Assembly: GCF_013177455.1 (NCBI RefSeq)
Contig: NZ_CP053660.1
Coordinates: 682,001-746,000 of the forward strand
From: Nocardioides marmotae
GTDB lineage: Bacteria; Actinomycetota; Actinomycetes; Propionibacteriales; Nocardioidaceae
Reading direction: 5' to 3'
DNA length: 64,000 nucleotides
In this document: positions 17,857-26,362 of the stretch, one piece after another
Layout: every line of letters begins with the position of its first letter
Numbering within the stretch: the stretch's first letter is position 1
Notes under the pieces: generated by a model
The model's input: only the letters and a program-made list of their open reading frames with translations
The model's database searches: none
What the model was told of the DNA's origin: nothing
Program-made: the position numbers and the translations under genes

Positions 17857-19158
17857 ATGAGCATCAACACCGACCTCACCCCGCCGACTGCGGACCTCGC
17901 CGGGGTCACCCACGAGGTGCTGGTCCAGCGGGCCCGCGACCTCACCGAGCTGGTGCGCTCGCAGGCCGACGAGTCCGAGGAGCGCGGTTACTACTCCGAG
18001 CAGCTCCACGAGGAGTTCCTCGCCGCCGGCTTCTACCACATCCTCACGCCCAAGAAGTACGGCGGCCTCGAGCTCGGTCTCGACACCTTCGCCGAGGTGA
18101 TGGTGGAGATCGGCCGGGGCGACCCGTCCACCGCGTGGTGCCTGGGCCTCGGCCTCGGCCACACGCTGACGCTGGCGTCGTACTGGCCCGAGCAGGCCCA
18201 GGCCGAGCTCTTCGGCAACCCGCGCGGCTACTTCCGCGCCCCCCACCGCCTGGTGCCCGAGGGGACCGCGGAGAAGGTGGACGGCGGCTGGGTGGTCGAG
18301 GGCACCTGGCACTACAACTCCGGCATCCAGTACTCCAGCCACTTCAAGGGCACCGCCCGCACCGTGGTCGACGGCAAGCCCGCGCAGATCGTCGTGGTGG
18401 TGCCGACCGAGCAGGTCGAGATCCTCCCCAACTGGGGCGGCGACCAGATCCTCGGCATGCGCGCCAGCGGCTCCAACTCGGTGCGGGTCGACAAGGTGCT
18501 CATCCCCGAGCACTGGGCGGTCAACATGGACTGGCGGGTCGGTGACCGCACGGACATCGCTCCCGGTGCGGCCCTGCACGGCAACGCGATGTACTGCGGC
18601 AAGATCCGCACCCCGTTCATGGTCGAGCTGGCCTCGACCGTCGTCGGCGCCGCGCAGGCCGCGATCGACGAGTACGGCTCGATGCTGCGGATCAAGAAGA
18701 CGCCGCCGCCGCGCTCGCTGCCGCGCTTCCAGGACACCAACCACCAGCGCGACTTCGGGCTGGCGCTGAGCCTGGCCGACTCCTCCAAGCACCTCCTGCT
18801 CGCTGCCGCCCGCGGTTACATGGACGGTGTGGCGCGGTGGGGCGCCGGGATCGAGGAGTTCGACGACCTCGCCGACTCCCGCCTGCGCGCGGTGACCATC
18901 GAGGCCGGCAAGCTGGCCTGCGACGCCGTCGAGTCGATCTGGCGCACCGGGGGCAGCAGCCAGGCCGCCAAGGGCGACCGGATGCAGCGCTACTTCCGTG
19001 ACGTCTCGATGTGGCGCCAGCACATGGGCACCCAGTACATGAACCAGGCGCCCGGCCTGGCCCAGGCCTACTTCGGCATCCTGGAGAGCTCCACCGCCCA
19101 GGGCCTGGCCCACCAGGCGGCCCGGGCCGCGGCTCAGCCCGGCGGGGGCACGGCATGA
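17857..19158 (+). CDS. flavin-dependent monooxygenase, acyl-CoA-dehydrogenase fold (HsaA/HpaB-C2 like)
   Basis: Protein of 433 aa with the group D flavoprotein hydroxylase layout: N-terminal helices (LHEEFLAAGFYHILTPKKYGG), a central barrel (GTWHYNSGIQYSSHFKG) and a C-terminal four-helix domain. Relatives take reduced FMN or FAD from a separate reductase and hydroxylate phenols or heterocycles; HsaA of cholesterol degradation and DszC belong here. AAAGG lies just ahead of ATG 17857. The neighbouring reductase (19155) is the nearest candidate partner; no HpaC-like flavin reductase gene is present. A paralogue lies at 26443. The substrate could be a monohydroxylated pathway intermediate needing an ortho-hydroxyl group. 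Confidence 0.8.
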   Translation: MSINTDLTPPTADLAGVTHEVLVQRARDLTELVRSQADESEERGYYSEQLHEEFLAAGFYHILTPKKYGGLELGLDTFAEVMVEIGRGDPSTAWCLGLGLGHTLTLASYWPEQAQAELFGNPRGYFRAPHRLVPEGTAEKVDGGWVVEGTWHYNSGIQYSSHFKGTARTVVDGKPAQIVVVVPTEQVEILPNWGGDQILGMRASGSNSVRVDKVLIPEHWAVNMDWRVGDRTDIAPGAALHGNAMYCGKIRTPFMVELASTVVGAAQAAIDEYGSMLRIKKTPPPRSLPRFQDTNHQRDFGLALSLADSSKHLLLAAARGYMDGVARWGAGIEEFDDLADSRLRAVTIEAGKLACDAVESIWRTGGSSQAAKGDRMQRYFRDVSMWRQHMGTQYMNQAPGLAQAYFGILESSTAQGLAHQAARAAAQPGGGTA

Positions 19159-20135
19159 GCGCGCGTGAGCTGCGCACCGACCTGGCGATCATCGGCGCCG
19201 GTCCGGCCGGGCTCTTCTCCGCCTACTACGCGGGCTTCCGCGGCCTCTCCACCGTGGTGCTCGACTCCCTGACCGAGGTCGGCGGGCAGATCTCGGCGAT
19301 GTATCCCGAGAAGCTCATCCACGACGTGGCCGGCTGCCCCGCGATCCGCGGACAGGACCTGGTGGACAACCTGGTGCGGCAGGCCGCGGAGTACCACCCC
19401 ACCTACGAGATGGGCGTGGAGGTGCTCGACCTGGTCGACGAGCCGGACGGCGTCGCGGTGGTCACCTCGGGGCCGACGGTGCACGCGCGTGCGGTGCTGA
19501 TCTGCGCCGGGGCGGGTCGGTTCCGCCCGCGTCCGCTGCCCGCCGCCGCGGGGTTCGCCGGCACCGGCCTGAGCTACTTCGCCAGCCAGCTGGAGGACTA
19601 CCGCGACAAGCGCGTGGTGATCGTGGGCGGGGGCGACTCCGCCGTCGACTGGGCGCTGGCCCTGGAGCCGATCGCCTCCGCCGTCACCGTCGTCCACCGT
19701 CGTGACAGGTTCCGGGCCCACGCCGCCTCGGTGGAGAAGATGAAGATGGGCTCCGCCACCTTGATGACGCCGTGCAACGTCGTGGAGCTGCACGGCACCG
19801 AGAAGGTCGAGGCCGTGACCGTCCACGACGAGGCCGCCGACACCACGGTGCGCCTGGAGTGCGACGAGGTGATCGCCGCGCTCGGCTTCGTCGCCGACAT
19901 CTCGGTGATGAAGTCGTGGGGGATGAACCTGCTCGGCCACAAGATCGCCGTCGACGAGCGGATGCGCACCGGTCGCGAGCGCGTGTACGCCGCCGGCGAC
20001 GTCACCGACGGTCCCGGCAAGGTGCGGCTGATCGCGGTCGGCCTGGGCGAGGCGGCCACGGCCGTCAACCACATCGCCCACGACCTCGACCCCGACTCGC
20101 CGCTCTTCCCCGGCCACTCCACCGACGCCCACTGA
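19155..20135 (+). CDS. thioredoxin-reductase-like ferredoxin--NAD(P)+ reductase
   Basis: FAD/NAD(P) two-dinucleotide-domain protein of 326 aa. The FAD motif is GAGPAGLF near residue 15, followed by GGQISAMYPEK; the NAD(P) motif is GGGDSAVDWAL; the second FAD contact is YAAGDVTD. The redox-active CxxC of thioredoxin reductases is absent, which places it with the YumC-type ferredoxin/flavodoxin reductases. Its start overlaps the monooxygenase stop, so the two are translationally coupled. It may feed electrons to that enzyme, or through the ferredoxin (2310) to the Rieske dioxygenase. Which route is used cannot be read from sequence. Confidence 0.87.
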   Translation: MSARELRTDLAIIGAGPAGLFSAYYAGFRGLSTVVLDSLTEVGGQISAMYPEKLIHDVAGCPAIRGQDLVDNLVRQAAEYHPTYEMGVEVLDLVDEPDGVAVVTSGPTVHARAVLICAGAGRFRPRPLPAAAGFAGTGLSYFASQLEDYRDKRVVIVGGGDSAVDWALALEPIASAVTVVHRRDRFRAHAASVEKMKMGSATLMTPCNVVELHGTEKVEAVTVHDEAADTTVRLECDEVIAALGFVADISVMKSWGMNLLGHKIAVDERMRTGRERVYAAGDVTDGPGKVRLIAVGLGEAATAVNHIAHDLDPDSPLFPGHSTDAH

Positions 20136-20143
20136 GAGACGCC

Positions 20144-20950
20144 GTGATCATCGACGACGCCGCGGCCCGGCAGCTCGCGCACGAGCTGCAGCAGGCCGAG
20201 CAGGACCGCACCCAGATCGAGCAGATCTCCCGGCGGTTCCCGGACATGACCATCCCCGACGCCTACCGCGTGCAGCGCGCCTGGGTCGACCTGCAGATCG
20301 CCGAGGGCGCCCGCCAGGTGGGCCGCAAGATCGGCCTGACCAGCCGCGCGATGCAGCGCTCGTCGAAGATCGACGAGCCCGACTACGGCGTGCTGCTCGA
20401 CCACATGGTCTACGCCGACGGTTCGCTCGTGCCTCCGGGCCGGTTCATCGTGCCCCGGGTGGAGGTCGAGCTCGCCTTCATCCTCGGGCGTGACCTCTCG
20501 GGCCCGGGCTGCACGATCTTCGACGTGCTCGCCGCGACCGAGTACGTGGTGCCGGCCATCGAGATCATCGACGCCCGCATCGAGCGGATCGACGCCGCCA
20601 CGGGTGCCACGCGCAAGGTCTTCGACACGATCTCCGACAACGCCGCCAACGCCGGGATCGTGCTCGGAGGCACGCCGGTGCGGGTGGACGCGGTCGACCT
20701 GAGGTGGGTGAGCGCGCTGGTGTACCAGAACGGTGTGGTCGAGGACTCCGGCGTGGCCGGTGCCGTGCTCGGCCACCCGGCCCACGGGCCGGCCTGGCTG
20801 GCCAACAAGATCGCCCCCTACGGCGAGAAGCTGGCAGCCGGCGAGATCGTCCTGGGTGGCTCGTTCATCGCGCCGCTGGAGGTCGAGCCCGGTGACCACT
20901 TCCACGCCGAGTACGGCCCGCTGGGCTCGGTGGGCGTGAGGTTCGCGTGA
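20144..20950 (+). CDS. mhpD: 2-oxo-4-enoate hydratase (MhpD/HpaH type)
   Basis: Protein of 268 aa in the fumarylacetoacetate-hydrolase-related hydratase group. Characteristic segments are VGRKIGLTSRAMQ, the metal-site region VEVELAFILGR, EYVVPAIEIIDARI and the ending LGSVGVRF. It should add water to 2-hydroxypenta-2,4-dienoate or to its dicarboxylic analogue, giving a 4-hydroxy-2-oxo acid for the aldolase encoded next. Length matches both MhpD (269) and HpaH (267), so the exact substrate is open. GTG 20144 follows the reductase stop by 8 bp, and the aldolase start overlaps its stop. Confidence 0.88.
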   Translation: MIIDDAAARQLAHELQQAEQDRTQIEQISRRFPDMTIPDAYRVQRAWVDLQIAEGARQVGRKIGLTSRAMQRSSKIDEPDYGVLLDHMVYADGSLVPPGRFIVPRVEVELAFILGRDLSGPGCTIFDVLAATEYVVPAIEIIDARIERIDAATGATRKVFDTISDNAANAGIVLGGTPVRVDAVDLRWVSALVYQNGVVEDSGVAGAVLGHPAHGPAWLANKIAPYGEKLAAGEIVLGGSFIAPLEVEPGDHFHAEYGPLGSVGVRFA

Positions 20951-21708
20951 ACGAGTTCGCCCGACTCCTGCACGGGGGCCGTCCCCAGGTGGGCCTGTGG
21001 CAGGCGCTCGCGGCGCCGTACGCCGCGGAGGTCTGCGCCCGGTCCGGGTTCGACTGGCTGCTCTTCGACGCCGAGCACGCCCCCAACACCCTCACCTCGC
21101 TGCTCGGCCAACTGCAGGCCGTCGGCGCGCACGGCGTCGAGCCGGTCGTGCGGCCGCCGATCGCCGACCGGGTGTGGATCAAGCAGCTGCTCGACCTCGG
21201 CTTCCGCACCCTGCTGCTGCCGATGGTCGACGACGCCGCCCAGGCCGCCGAGCTGGTCGCCGCCACCCGGTTCCCGCCGGTGGGCACCCGCGGCGTGGCC
21301 AGCTCGACCAGCCGCGCATCGGGCTTCGGCGCCGTCCCGGACTACCTGGCCACCGCCCACGAGGACATCTGCGTGGTCGTGCAGGTCGAGTCGCGCACCG
21401 GGCTGGACAACGTCGCCGAGATCGCCGCCGTCGAGGGCGTGGACGGTGTCTTCTTCGGCCCCGGGGACCTGGCCGCCTCGCTCGGCCACCTCGGCGACCC
21501 GGGGCACCCGGAGGTCCGGGCGGCGATCGAGGCCGCGCTCCCGCTGGTCGTGGCGGGCGGCGCGTTCCCCGGCATCTTCGCCTCCGGACCCGAGGACGCC
21601 GCCCACTGGCTGGACCGCGGCGTCGTGCTCGTCTCGGTGGGCAGCGACGTCGGCCTCCTCGCCAGCTCCGCGCGGACACTCGCGCGCCACCCCTACCCGG
21701 GCCGCTGA
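20947..21708 (+). CDS. HpcH/HpaI family aldolase
   Basis: Class II aldolase of 253 aa. Key segments are FDWLLFDAEHAPN, the arginine in VEPVVRPP, GTRGVASSTSRAS and QVESRTGLDNVAEIA, with a metal-binding glutamate in the last, then DGVFFGPGDLAASLG. HpaI-type enzymes split 4-hydroxy-2-oxo acids to pyruvate plus an aldehyde. It replaces the unrelated MhpE/DmpG aldolase normally found with MhpB, MhpC and MhpD. GTG 20947 overlaps the hydratase stop, so coupling is tight. With a GabD-type dehydrogenase in the cluster, succinic semialdehyde is a possible product; acetaldehyde is the alternative. Confidence 0.88.
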   Translation: MNEFARLLHGGRPQVGLWQALAAPYAAEVCARSGFDWLLFDAEHAPNTLTSLLGQLQAVGAHGVEPVVRPPIADRVWIKQLLDLGFRTLLLPMVDDAAQAAELVAATRFPPVGTRGVASSTSRASGFGAVPDYLATAHEDICVVVQVESRTGLDNVAEIAAVEGVDGVFFGPGDLAASLGHLGDPGHPEVRAAIEAALPLVVAGGAFPGIFASGPEDAAHWLDRGVVLVSVGSDVGLLASSARTLARHPYPGR

Positions 21709-21737
21709 GCCGGCCCGCCACGAGAAGGAGTCCGTAC

Positions 21738-22814
21738 ATGAAGGCCGCGATCGCCGAGGGCATCGGCACCTACCTGCTCGAGGACGTCGAGCTCCTGCCG
21801 CTGGGGCCGACCGACGTCCGGGTGCGCACGATCGCCGCGCTCGCCTGCGTCACCGACGTGCACGCCCGGCGCAACGGCGGAAGCCCCGGCCTGGCGAAGC
21901 CGCACATCCGCGGCCACGCCGGCATCGGCGAGGTGCTCGAGGTCGGGGACCGGGTGCGCCGCACCCAGGTCGGCGACCGGGTCGTGGTGGTCTCCCGCCC
22001 GCAGTGCGGGACCTGCTGGTGGTGCCTGCACGACCAGCCCTACGAGTGCGACACGACCGTGGCGCCGCCGCCGGCGGCGGCGCGACGGGCCAACGGCGAC
22101 CTGCTGCAGGGGTCGGCGCGCGTGGGTTCCTACGCCGAGGAGATGCGCGTGGCCGAGGCCACCGTCGTACCGGTGGACACCACGCTCAGCGACGACGAGC
22201 TGCTGATGCTCTCCTGCGGGGCCACCACCGGGTTCGGTGCCGCCTTCAACACGGTCCCGGTGCGCCCGGGGCAGAACGTGCTGGTCATGGGGGCCGGCAT
22301 CATCGGCCTCTCCGTCGCCCAGGCCGCCCGGGTGGGTGGCGCCGAGAACGTCGTCCTGGTCGAGCCCCAGGCTGCTCGCCGCGACCACGCCCTGGCGGGC
22401 CACGCGACGCACGCGGTGGCCGACGCCGAGGAGGCCCGCGAGCTGCTGGCCGACCTGACCTCGGGGCGGGGTGCCGACGTCGCCTTCGAGGCGGTCGGCA
22501 CGCCGGCCGCGCTGCAGGAGGCCTTCATGCTGACGCGCCGCGCCGGCGACGTGGTCGGCATCGGGTTCGGTCACTGGGACGACCAGCTGGTGCTGCCGTT
22601 CAACCAGGTGACCCTGCGCAACAAGCGGCTCTCCGGCTGCCAGTTCGGCTCGGCCAGCATCATCCGCGACATCCCCGACTACGCCCGGCGCATCGAGCTG
22701 GGGCAGCTCGAGGTCGCCTCGCTCGTGGGCAAGCGCTTCTCGCTGGACGAGATCAACGAGGCGCTGGACGCCCAGGAGGCCTGCGAGACGCTCGGCGCGA
22801 TCGTGGTGCCCTGA
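21738..22814 (+). CDS. zinc-type alcohol dehydrogenase (MDR family), copy 1
   Basis: Medium-chain dehydrogenase/reductase of 358 aa. The catalytic zinc region shows ACVTDVH and RGHAGIGEV, and the structural zinc lobe has four cysteines in QCGTCWWCLHDQPYEC. The Rossmann motif is GAGIIGLSVAQAA. The family's GHE motif reads GHA here. Its closest relative in the window is 29828-30898, which shares that change and the QFGS segment near the C-terminus. ATG 21738 has GAAGGAG upstream. It may oxidise a benzylic or side-chain alcohol, or reduce the corresponding aldehyde. Confidence 0.86.
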   Translation: MKAAIAEGIGTYLLEDVELLPLGPTDVRVRTIAALACVTDVHARRNGGSPGLAKPHIRGHAGIGEVLEVGDRVRRTQVGDRVVVVSRPQCGTCWWCLHDQPYECDTTVAPPPAAARRANGDLLQGSARVGSYAEEMRVAEATVVPVDTTLSDDELLMLSCGATTGFGAAFNTVPVRPGQNVLVMGAGIIGLSVAQAARVGGAENVVLVEPQAARRDHALAGHATHAVADAEEARELLADLTSGRGADVAFEAVGTPAALQEAFMLTRRAGDVVGIGFGHWDDQLVLPFNQVTLRNKRLSGCQFGSASIIRDIPDYARRIELGQLEVASLVGKRFSLDEINEALDAQEACETLGAIVVP

Positions 22815-22827
22815 CCACGTCGTGACC

Positions 22828-23601
22828 TCAGGCCGGGCGGCGCTCGCGGTACTTGAGGCCGATGGCGCCCGCGGTGTCCAGCAGCCGCGGCAGCACCCGG
22901 TCGACCACCTCCTCGGGGGGCACCCGGGCGGTGTGCATGCCCACGTTGAGCGCGCCGACGACCTGGTCCTCGGCGTCGCGGATGGGGGCGGCTGCCGTGC
23001 AGAAGCCGATCTCGAGCTCCTGGTCGACGACCGCCCAGCCCTGCTCCCGCACGACGGCCAGCAGCCCGCGCAGCTCGTCGGGGGAGGTGACGGTGTGGGG
23101 GGTGAAGGGAGTGAACGGGGCGTCGGCCAGGAAGGCGTCCAGCTCCTCGTCGGGCAGATGGGCGAGCAGCACCCGACCGACAGCGGTGCACGTGGCCTCG
23201 AGCCGGGTGCCGATGCTCATCGCGGTGGTCATCCGCCGCTGGCCCTGGGCGCGCGCGACGTAGATGACGTCGTGGTCGCTGAGCACGCCCACCGAGCACG
23301 CCTCGCCCAGGGTGACGTTGAGCGCGTCGAGATGGGGCTGGGCCACGGTGCTCAGCCCTGACGCGCTGAGGTAGGCGTAGCCGAGCTCGAGCACCTTGGG
23401 CAGCAGGAAGAACTGCCGGCCGTCGGTCCCCACGTAGCCCAGCGACTGGAGCGTCAGCACCACCCGTCGCGCGGCGGCACGCGAGAGCCCGGTCGCCTTG
23501 GCCATCTCGGCCAGGGTGAAGGACGGGGTGTCCCGGCTGAACGCCCTCAGGACGGTGAGGCCCTTCTCGAGCGACTGGATGAACTCCTTGTCCACGTGCA
23601 C
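22828..23601 (-). CDS. IclR-family transcriptional regulator (copy 3)
   Basis: Regulator of about 257 aa. The winged helix-turn-helix near the N-terminus contains TGLSRAAARRVVLTLQSLGY, followed by the effector domain with GTRLEATCTAVGRVLLAHL. Same PcaR/PobR branch as the tandem pair at 2660-4352 but less similar to them. Start is GTG 23601, where homology begins (DKEFIQSLEKG) and GGGAG stands 4 nt upstream; GTG 23595 is also possible. Divergent from the acyl-CoA dehydrogenase gene, with the island's clearest operator in between (23720-23733), so it is a strong candidate for the regulator reading that site. Confidence 0.9.
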   Translation of the reverse strand: MHVDKEFIQSLEKGLTVLRAFSRDTPSFTLAEMAKATGLSRAAARRVVLTLQSLGYVGTDGRQFFLLPKVLELGYAYLSASGLSTVAQPHLDALNVTLGEACSVGVLSDHDVIYVARAQGQRRMTTAMSIGTRLEATCTAVGRVLLAHLPDEELDAFLADAPFTPFTPHTVTSPDELRGLLAVVREQGWAVVDQELEIGFCTAAAPIRDAEDQVVGALNVGMHTARVPPEEVVDRVLPRLLDTAGAIGLKYRERRPA

Positions 23602-23679
23602 ACGTCTCCCTGCTCGTCGTCGGACGGAGCGTAGACCGTCGCGGGCGCTGGGACCCATGACCGGTGAGGGTCGCGCGCG

Positions 23680-23733
23680 TTGACAGTCGGAGGCTCCGCC
23701 GCTCAATATAGTCACCTAGCGCACGATTGTGCG
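23680..23733 (+). promoter_or_regulatory. promoter with IclR-type operator ahead of the second acyl-CoA dehydrogenase pair
   Basis: TTGACA (23680-23685) and CAATAT (23704-23709) are 18 bp apart. The inverted repeat CGCACGATTGTGCG (23720-23733) starts 16 bp after the first base of the -10, over the expected transcription start, the position of a repressor site. After five bases comes CGAAC, also conserved downstream of the 26403 site. Confidence 0.65.
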
Positions 23734-23773
23734 ATAGCCGAACGACATTGCCTCATCGGCGAGGAGCCGCAGG

Positions 23774-24934
23774 ATGCCCCCCGAGCTGCACACCCAGCTG
23801 TACCTCGAGTTGACCCTCGACGAGCAGGACGTCATCGCCGGCACGAGGCGGCACCTGGCGACCACGGCAGGCCCCCAGGTGCTGCGTGACCGCGAGCGCG
23901 ACCCGCAGGTCGTCGACCGCGACTGGTGGCGCACCGGCGCCGACCTCGGCTGGGCCGCGCCGCTGGTGCCGGAGGACCTGGGGGGTGGCAGTGTCACCGG
24001 CACCCCGTTCCGCGAGCTCGGCCTGGTGGCGCACGAGCAGGGCCGCACGTCGGCGTCCGGTCCGCTCGTCGGTGTCAACGCCGCGCTCGCCGGGCTGGTG
24101 GCGGCCGCGGCCGACGGGTGGGAGCCGGGCTCCCTCCTCGACGACGTGGTGGCGGGGACGACCGTCGTCATGTGGGCCGCCGGCGACGGGGGAGCGCGGT
24201 GGGAGCCGTTCGCCCCACGCCTCCAGGTGGCCCGCGACGGCGACCACCTGGTGGTGGACGGCGCCGCCGCGCAGGTGGAGGTGACCGGCGACCCGGACCT
24301 GCTGCTGCTCAGTGCCACGGCGGGCGGCGTCGCCGTCCAGCTCCTGGTGCCGACCGATGCCGCCGGGGTCACCCTCGAGCCGTTGGTCGGCCTGGACCTC
24401 GCCCGCCGCCACGCCCGGCTCGTGCTCGACGGGGTCCGCCTCGACGCTCGCGCGCTCGTGGGCGAGGGGGCCGCCGCGGTGGCGCAGGCGGAGCGCCAGT
24501 GGCTGACCGCGTCCGCGCTGCTCGCCGCCGACTCCTGCGGTGCGCTCTCCGTCGGTTTCGAGATGACGATGGAGTGGGTCACCCACCGCCACACCTTCGG
24601 CCGGCCCCTCGCCTCCTACCAAGCCCTCAAGCACCGCCTCGCCGACATCCGGATGCACCTGGAGTCCGCGTACGCCGTCACGGTGGCGGCCCTCGAGGCG
24701 CTCGACGCGGGCTCCGAGGAGGCCGCCGAGCTCGTGCACGTGGCCCAGGCCTACGTGGGCGAGCACGCGCCCGGCGCCTTCTCCGAGTTCGTCCAGCTGC
24801 ACGGCGGCATCGGGGTCACCTGGGAGCACGACCTGCACGTCCACCTGCGCCGGGTGATCGCCAACGCGGCCGTCCACGGCGCCCCTGCCGACCACCAGCG
24901 CCGCCTGGCGGGCGCCGTCCTGAAGGAGGGCTGA
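23774..24934 (+). CDS. acyl-CoA dehydrogenase, small-subunit type (pair 2)
   Basis: Protein of 386 aa with the acyl-CoA dehydrogenase fold but a diverged N-terminal and middle domain. The C-terminal half keeps HTFGRPLASYQALKHRLADI and LHGGIGVTWEHDLHVHLRR. GAGGAG at 23761-23766 supports ATG 23774. It precedes a full-length partner by 2 bp, so a heteromeric enzyme is likely. Its counterpart 33093-34232 has the same opening (YLELTxDExDVxAGTR), pointing to duplication of the whole pair. Controlled by the operator-bearing promoter just upstream. Confidence 0.88.
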   Translation: MPPELHTQLYLELTLDEQDVIAGTRRHLATTAGPQVLRDRERDPQVVDRDWWRTGADLGWAAPLVPEDLGGGSVTGTPFRELGLVAHEQGRTSASGPLVGVNAALAGLVAAAADGWEPGSLLDDVVAGTTVVMWAAGDGGARWEPFAPRLQVARDGDHLVVDGAAAQVEVTGDPDLLLLSATAGGVAVQLLVPTDAAGVTLEPLVGLDLARRHARLVLDGVRLDARALVGEGAAAVAQAERQWLTASALLAADSCGALSVGFEMTMEWVTHRHTFGRPLASYQALKHRLADIRMHLESAYAVTVAALEALDAGSEEAAELVHVAQAYVGEHAPGAFSEFVQLHGGIGVTWEHDLHVHLRRVIANAAVHGAPADHQRRLAGAVLKEG

Positions 24935-24936
24935 AC

Positions 24937-26157
24937 ATGCCTACCGACGAGCTCGACGACTTCCGTGCCCGGGCGAGGGCCTGGCTCGCCGAGAACCTGC
25001 CCCGCCTCGAGGACGCGCCCGTCCCTGCCGACGAGGACGCCGAGTGGGCGCGGGCGCGGGAGCTGCAGCGCCGGCTCTACGACGGCGGCTTCGCCGGGAT
25101 CTGCTTCCCGGTCGAGTACGGCGGCCAGGGGCTGACCCTCGCCCACCAGAAGGTCTTCACCGAGGAGAGTGCCGGCTACGAGATGCCGCTGCTCTTCAAC
25201 GCCCCCACGCTGGGCGTCTGCGCCCCGACGATCCTCGAGCACGGCTCGGAGGAGCAGAAGCGCACGCACATCTCCGCGATCCTGCGCGGCGAGGCCTACT
25301 GGGTGCAGTACCTCTCCGAGCCCAAGGGCGGGTCCGACCTCGCCGGGCTGGTGACCCGCGCTGATCGGGTGGACGACGGCTGGGTGATCAACGGGGCCAA
25401 GACCTGGAGCACCTGCGCCTACTCCGCCGACTGGGCGCTCTGCCTGGCCCGCACCGACTGGGACGTGCCCAAGCACGAGGGACTCACGATGTTCCTGGTG
25501 CCGACCGACACCCCGGGCATCACCATGCGCCGGATCCGGATGGTCAACGGCGGCGACGAGCACTGCGAGGAGTTCCTCGACGACGTGCGGGTGGGCGCGG
25601 ACGCCGTGCTCGGCGAGGTCAACGGCGGCTGGGCGGTCGCGATGCGACAGCTCTTCCACGAGCGCAGCACCGTCGGCGGCGGATCGCCGTACGTCAGCGG
25701 GTCGGGGCGCAACCGGATCACCCGCCCCAAGACCGACCCGGTGCTGCTCACCCGCGCCACCTCGCGCACCGAGGACCCGGTGGCGCACGAGCTGCTCGGG
25801 CGGTGGCACGCGCGCGAGATCGCCCAGCGGCTGCTCAACCAGCGCGTCAAGGACGGCATCGCGAGTGGCCGGCTGCCGGCCACCGCAGCCTCGATGATGA
25901 TGCTGGCGCACGCGGAGGTGGACGCCTTCAACGACGATGTCTGCCTGCAGCTCGCCGGTGCGGGCGCCGCCGCAGCCGCGTCCCCGGGTGACCCGTTGCG
26001 GACCGCCGCGGTGAACTACCTCATGCGACAGGCCTCCAGCCTGGGCGGTGGCAGCGCGGAGATGTCGCGCAACATGATCGCCGAGCGCTTCTTGGGCATG
26101 CCCCGGGAGCACGCACCGGACCGGGGCGTCCCGTTCCGCGAGGTGAGCCGGGGCTGA
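24937..26157 (+). CDS. acyl-CoA dehydrogenase, large-subunit type (pair 2)
   Basis: Full-length acyl-CoA dehydrogenase of 406 aa with the FAD-loop motif LSEPKGGSDLAG, the TWSTCAYSADW segment and a C-terminus with QASSLGGGSAEMSRN. ATG 24937 lies 2 bp after the partner's stop, with AAGGAGG in front. A 160-bp internal stretch (25390-25549) is nearly identical to the homologous stretch of 34234-35460, far above the similarity of the rest of the two genes. Expected to oxidise an acyl-CoA of the island's substrate together with the small subunit. Confidence 0.9.
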   Translation: MPTDELDDFRARARAWLAENLPRLEDAPVPADEDAEWARARELQRRLYDGGFAGICFPVEYGGQGLTLAHQKVFTEESAGYEMPLLFNAPTLGVCAPTILEHGSEEQKRTHISAILRGEAYWVQYLSEPKGGSDLAGLVTRADRVDDGWVINGAKTWSTCAYSADWALCLARTDWDVPKHEGLTMFLVPTDTPGITMRRIRMVNGGDEHCEEFLDDVRVGADAVLGEVNGGWAVAMRQLFHERSTVGGGSPYVSGSGRNRITRPKTDPVLLTRATSRTEDPVAHELLGRWHAREIAQRLLNQRVKDGIASGRLPATAASMMMLAHAEVDAFNDDVCLQLAGAGAAAAASPGDPLRTAAVNYLMRQASSLGGGSAEMSRNMIAERFLGMPREHAPDRGVPFREVSRG

Positions 26158-26301
26158 GCACCCCGAGGGTCGTGGGCCGTTCCTCGGCCCGCGTCTGCGC
26201 ACCCGGCCCTGGCGGACCCGAGGAGGTCTCGTCGGCGCCGGGTGTCGCCCCGTCCGGGCGCGCTCGCGTGCGCTCGGGTGCGCGCATGTCGGCCAGAACG
26301 C

Positions 26302-26317
26302 GCGGCCAAAAGGCCGC
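26302..26317 (+). terminator. small GC hairpin, possible terminator
   Basis: GCGGCC, loop AAAA, GGCCGC, followed by TCT but no U-tract. It lies 145 bp after the acyl-CoA dehydrogenase stop and ahead of the next promoter, where a terminator would be expected. The 285-bp gap 26158-26442 otherwise holds the promoter at 26363 and a half-matching operator-like site CGCACGGTTGTCCA (26322-26335). Confidence 0.35.
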
Positions 26318-26362
26318 TCTGCGCACGGTTGTCCACGATGTGAGTCATATCTCAGCATGTGA

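Noticed and set aside
7823..21708. Cholesterol ring-degradation (hsa/kst) cluster
   Set aside because: Some enzymes (HsaA- and HsaD-like, acyl-CoA dehydrogenase pairs) resemble that pathway, but the class I HsaC dioxygenase, KshA/KshB, KstD and KstR are missing, and the extradiol enzyme is of MhpB type.
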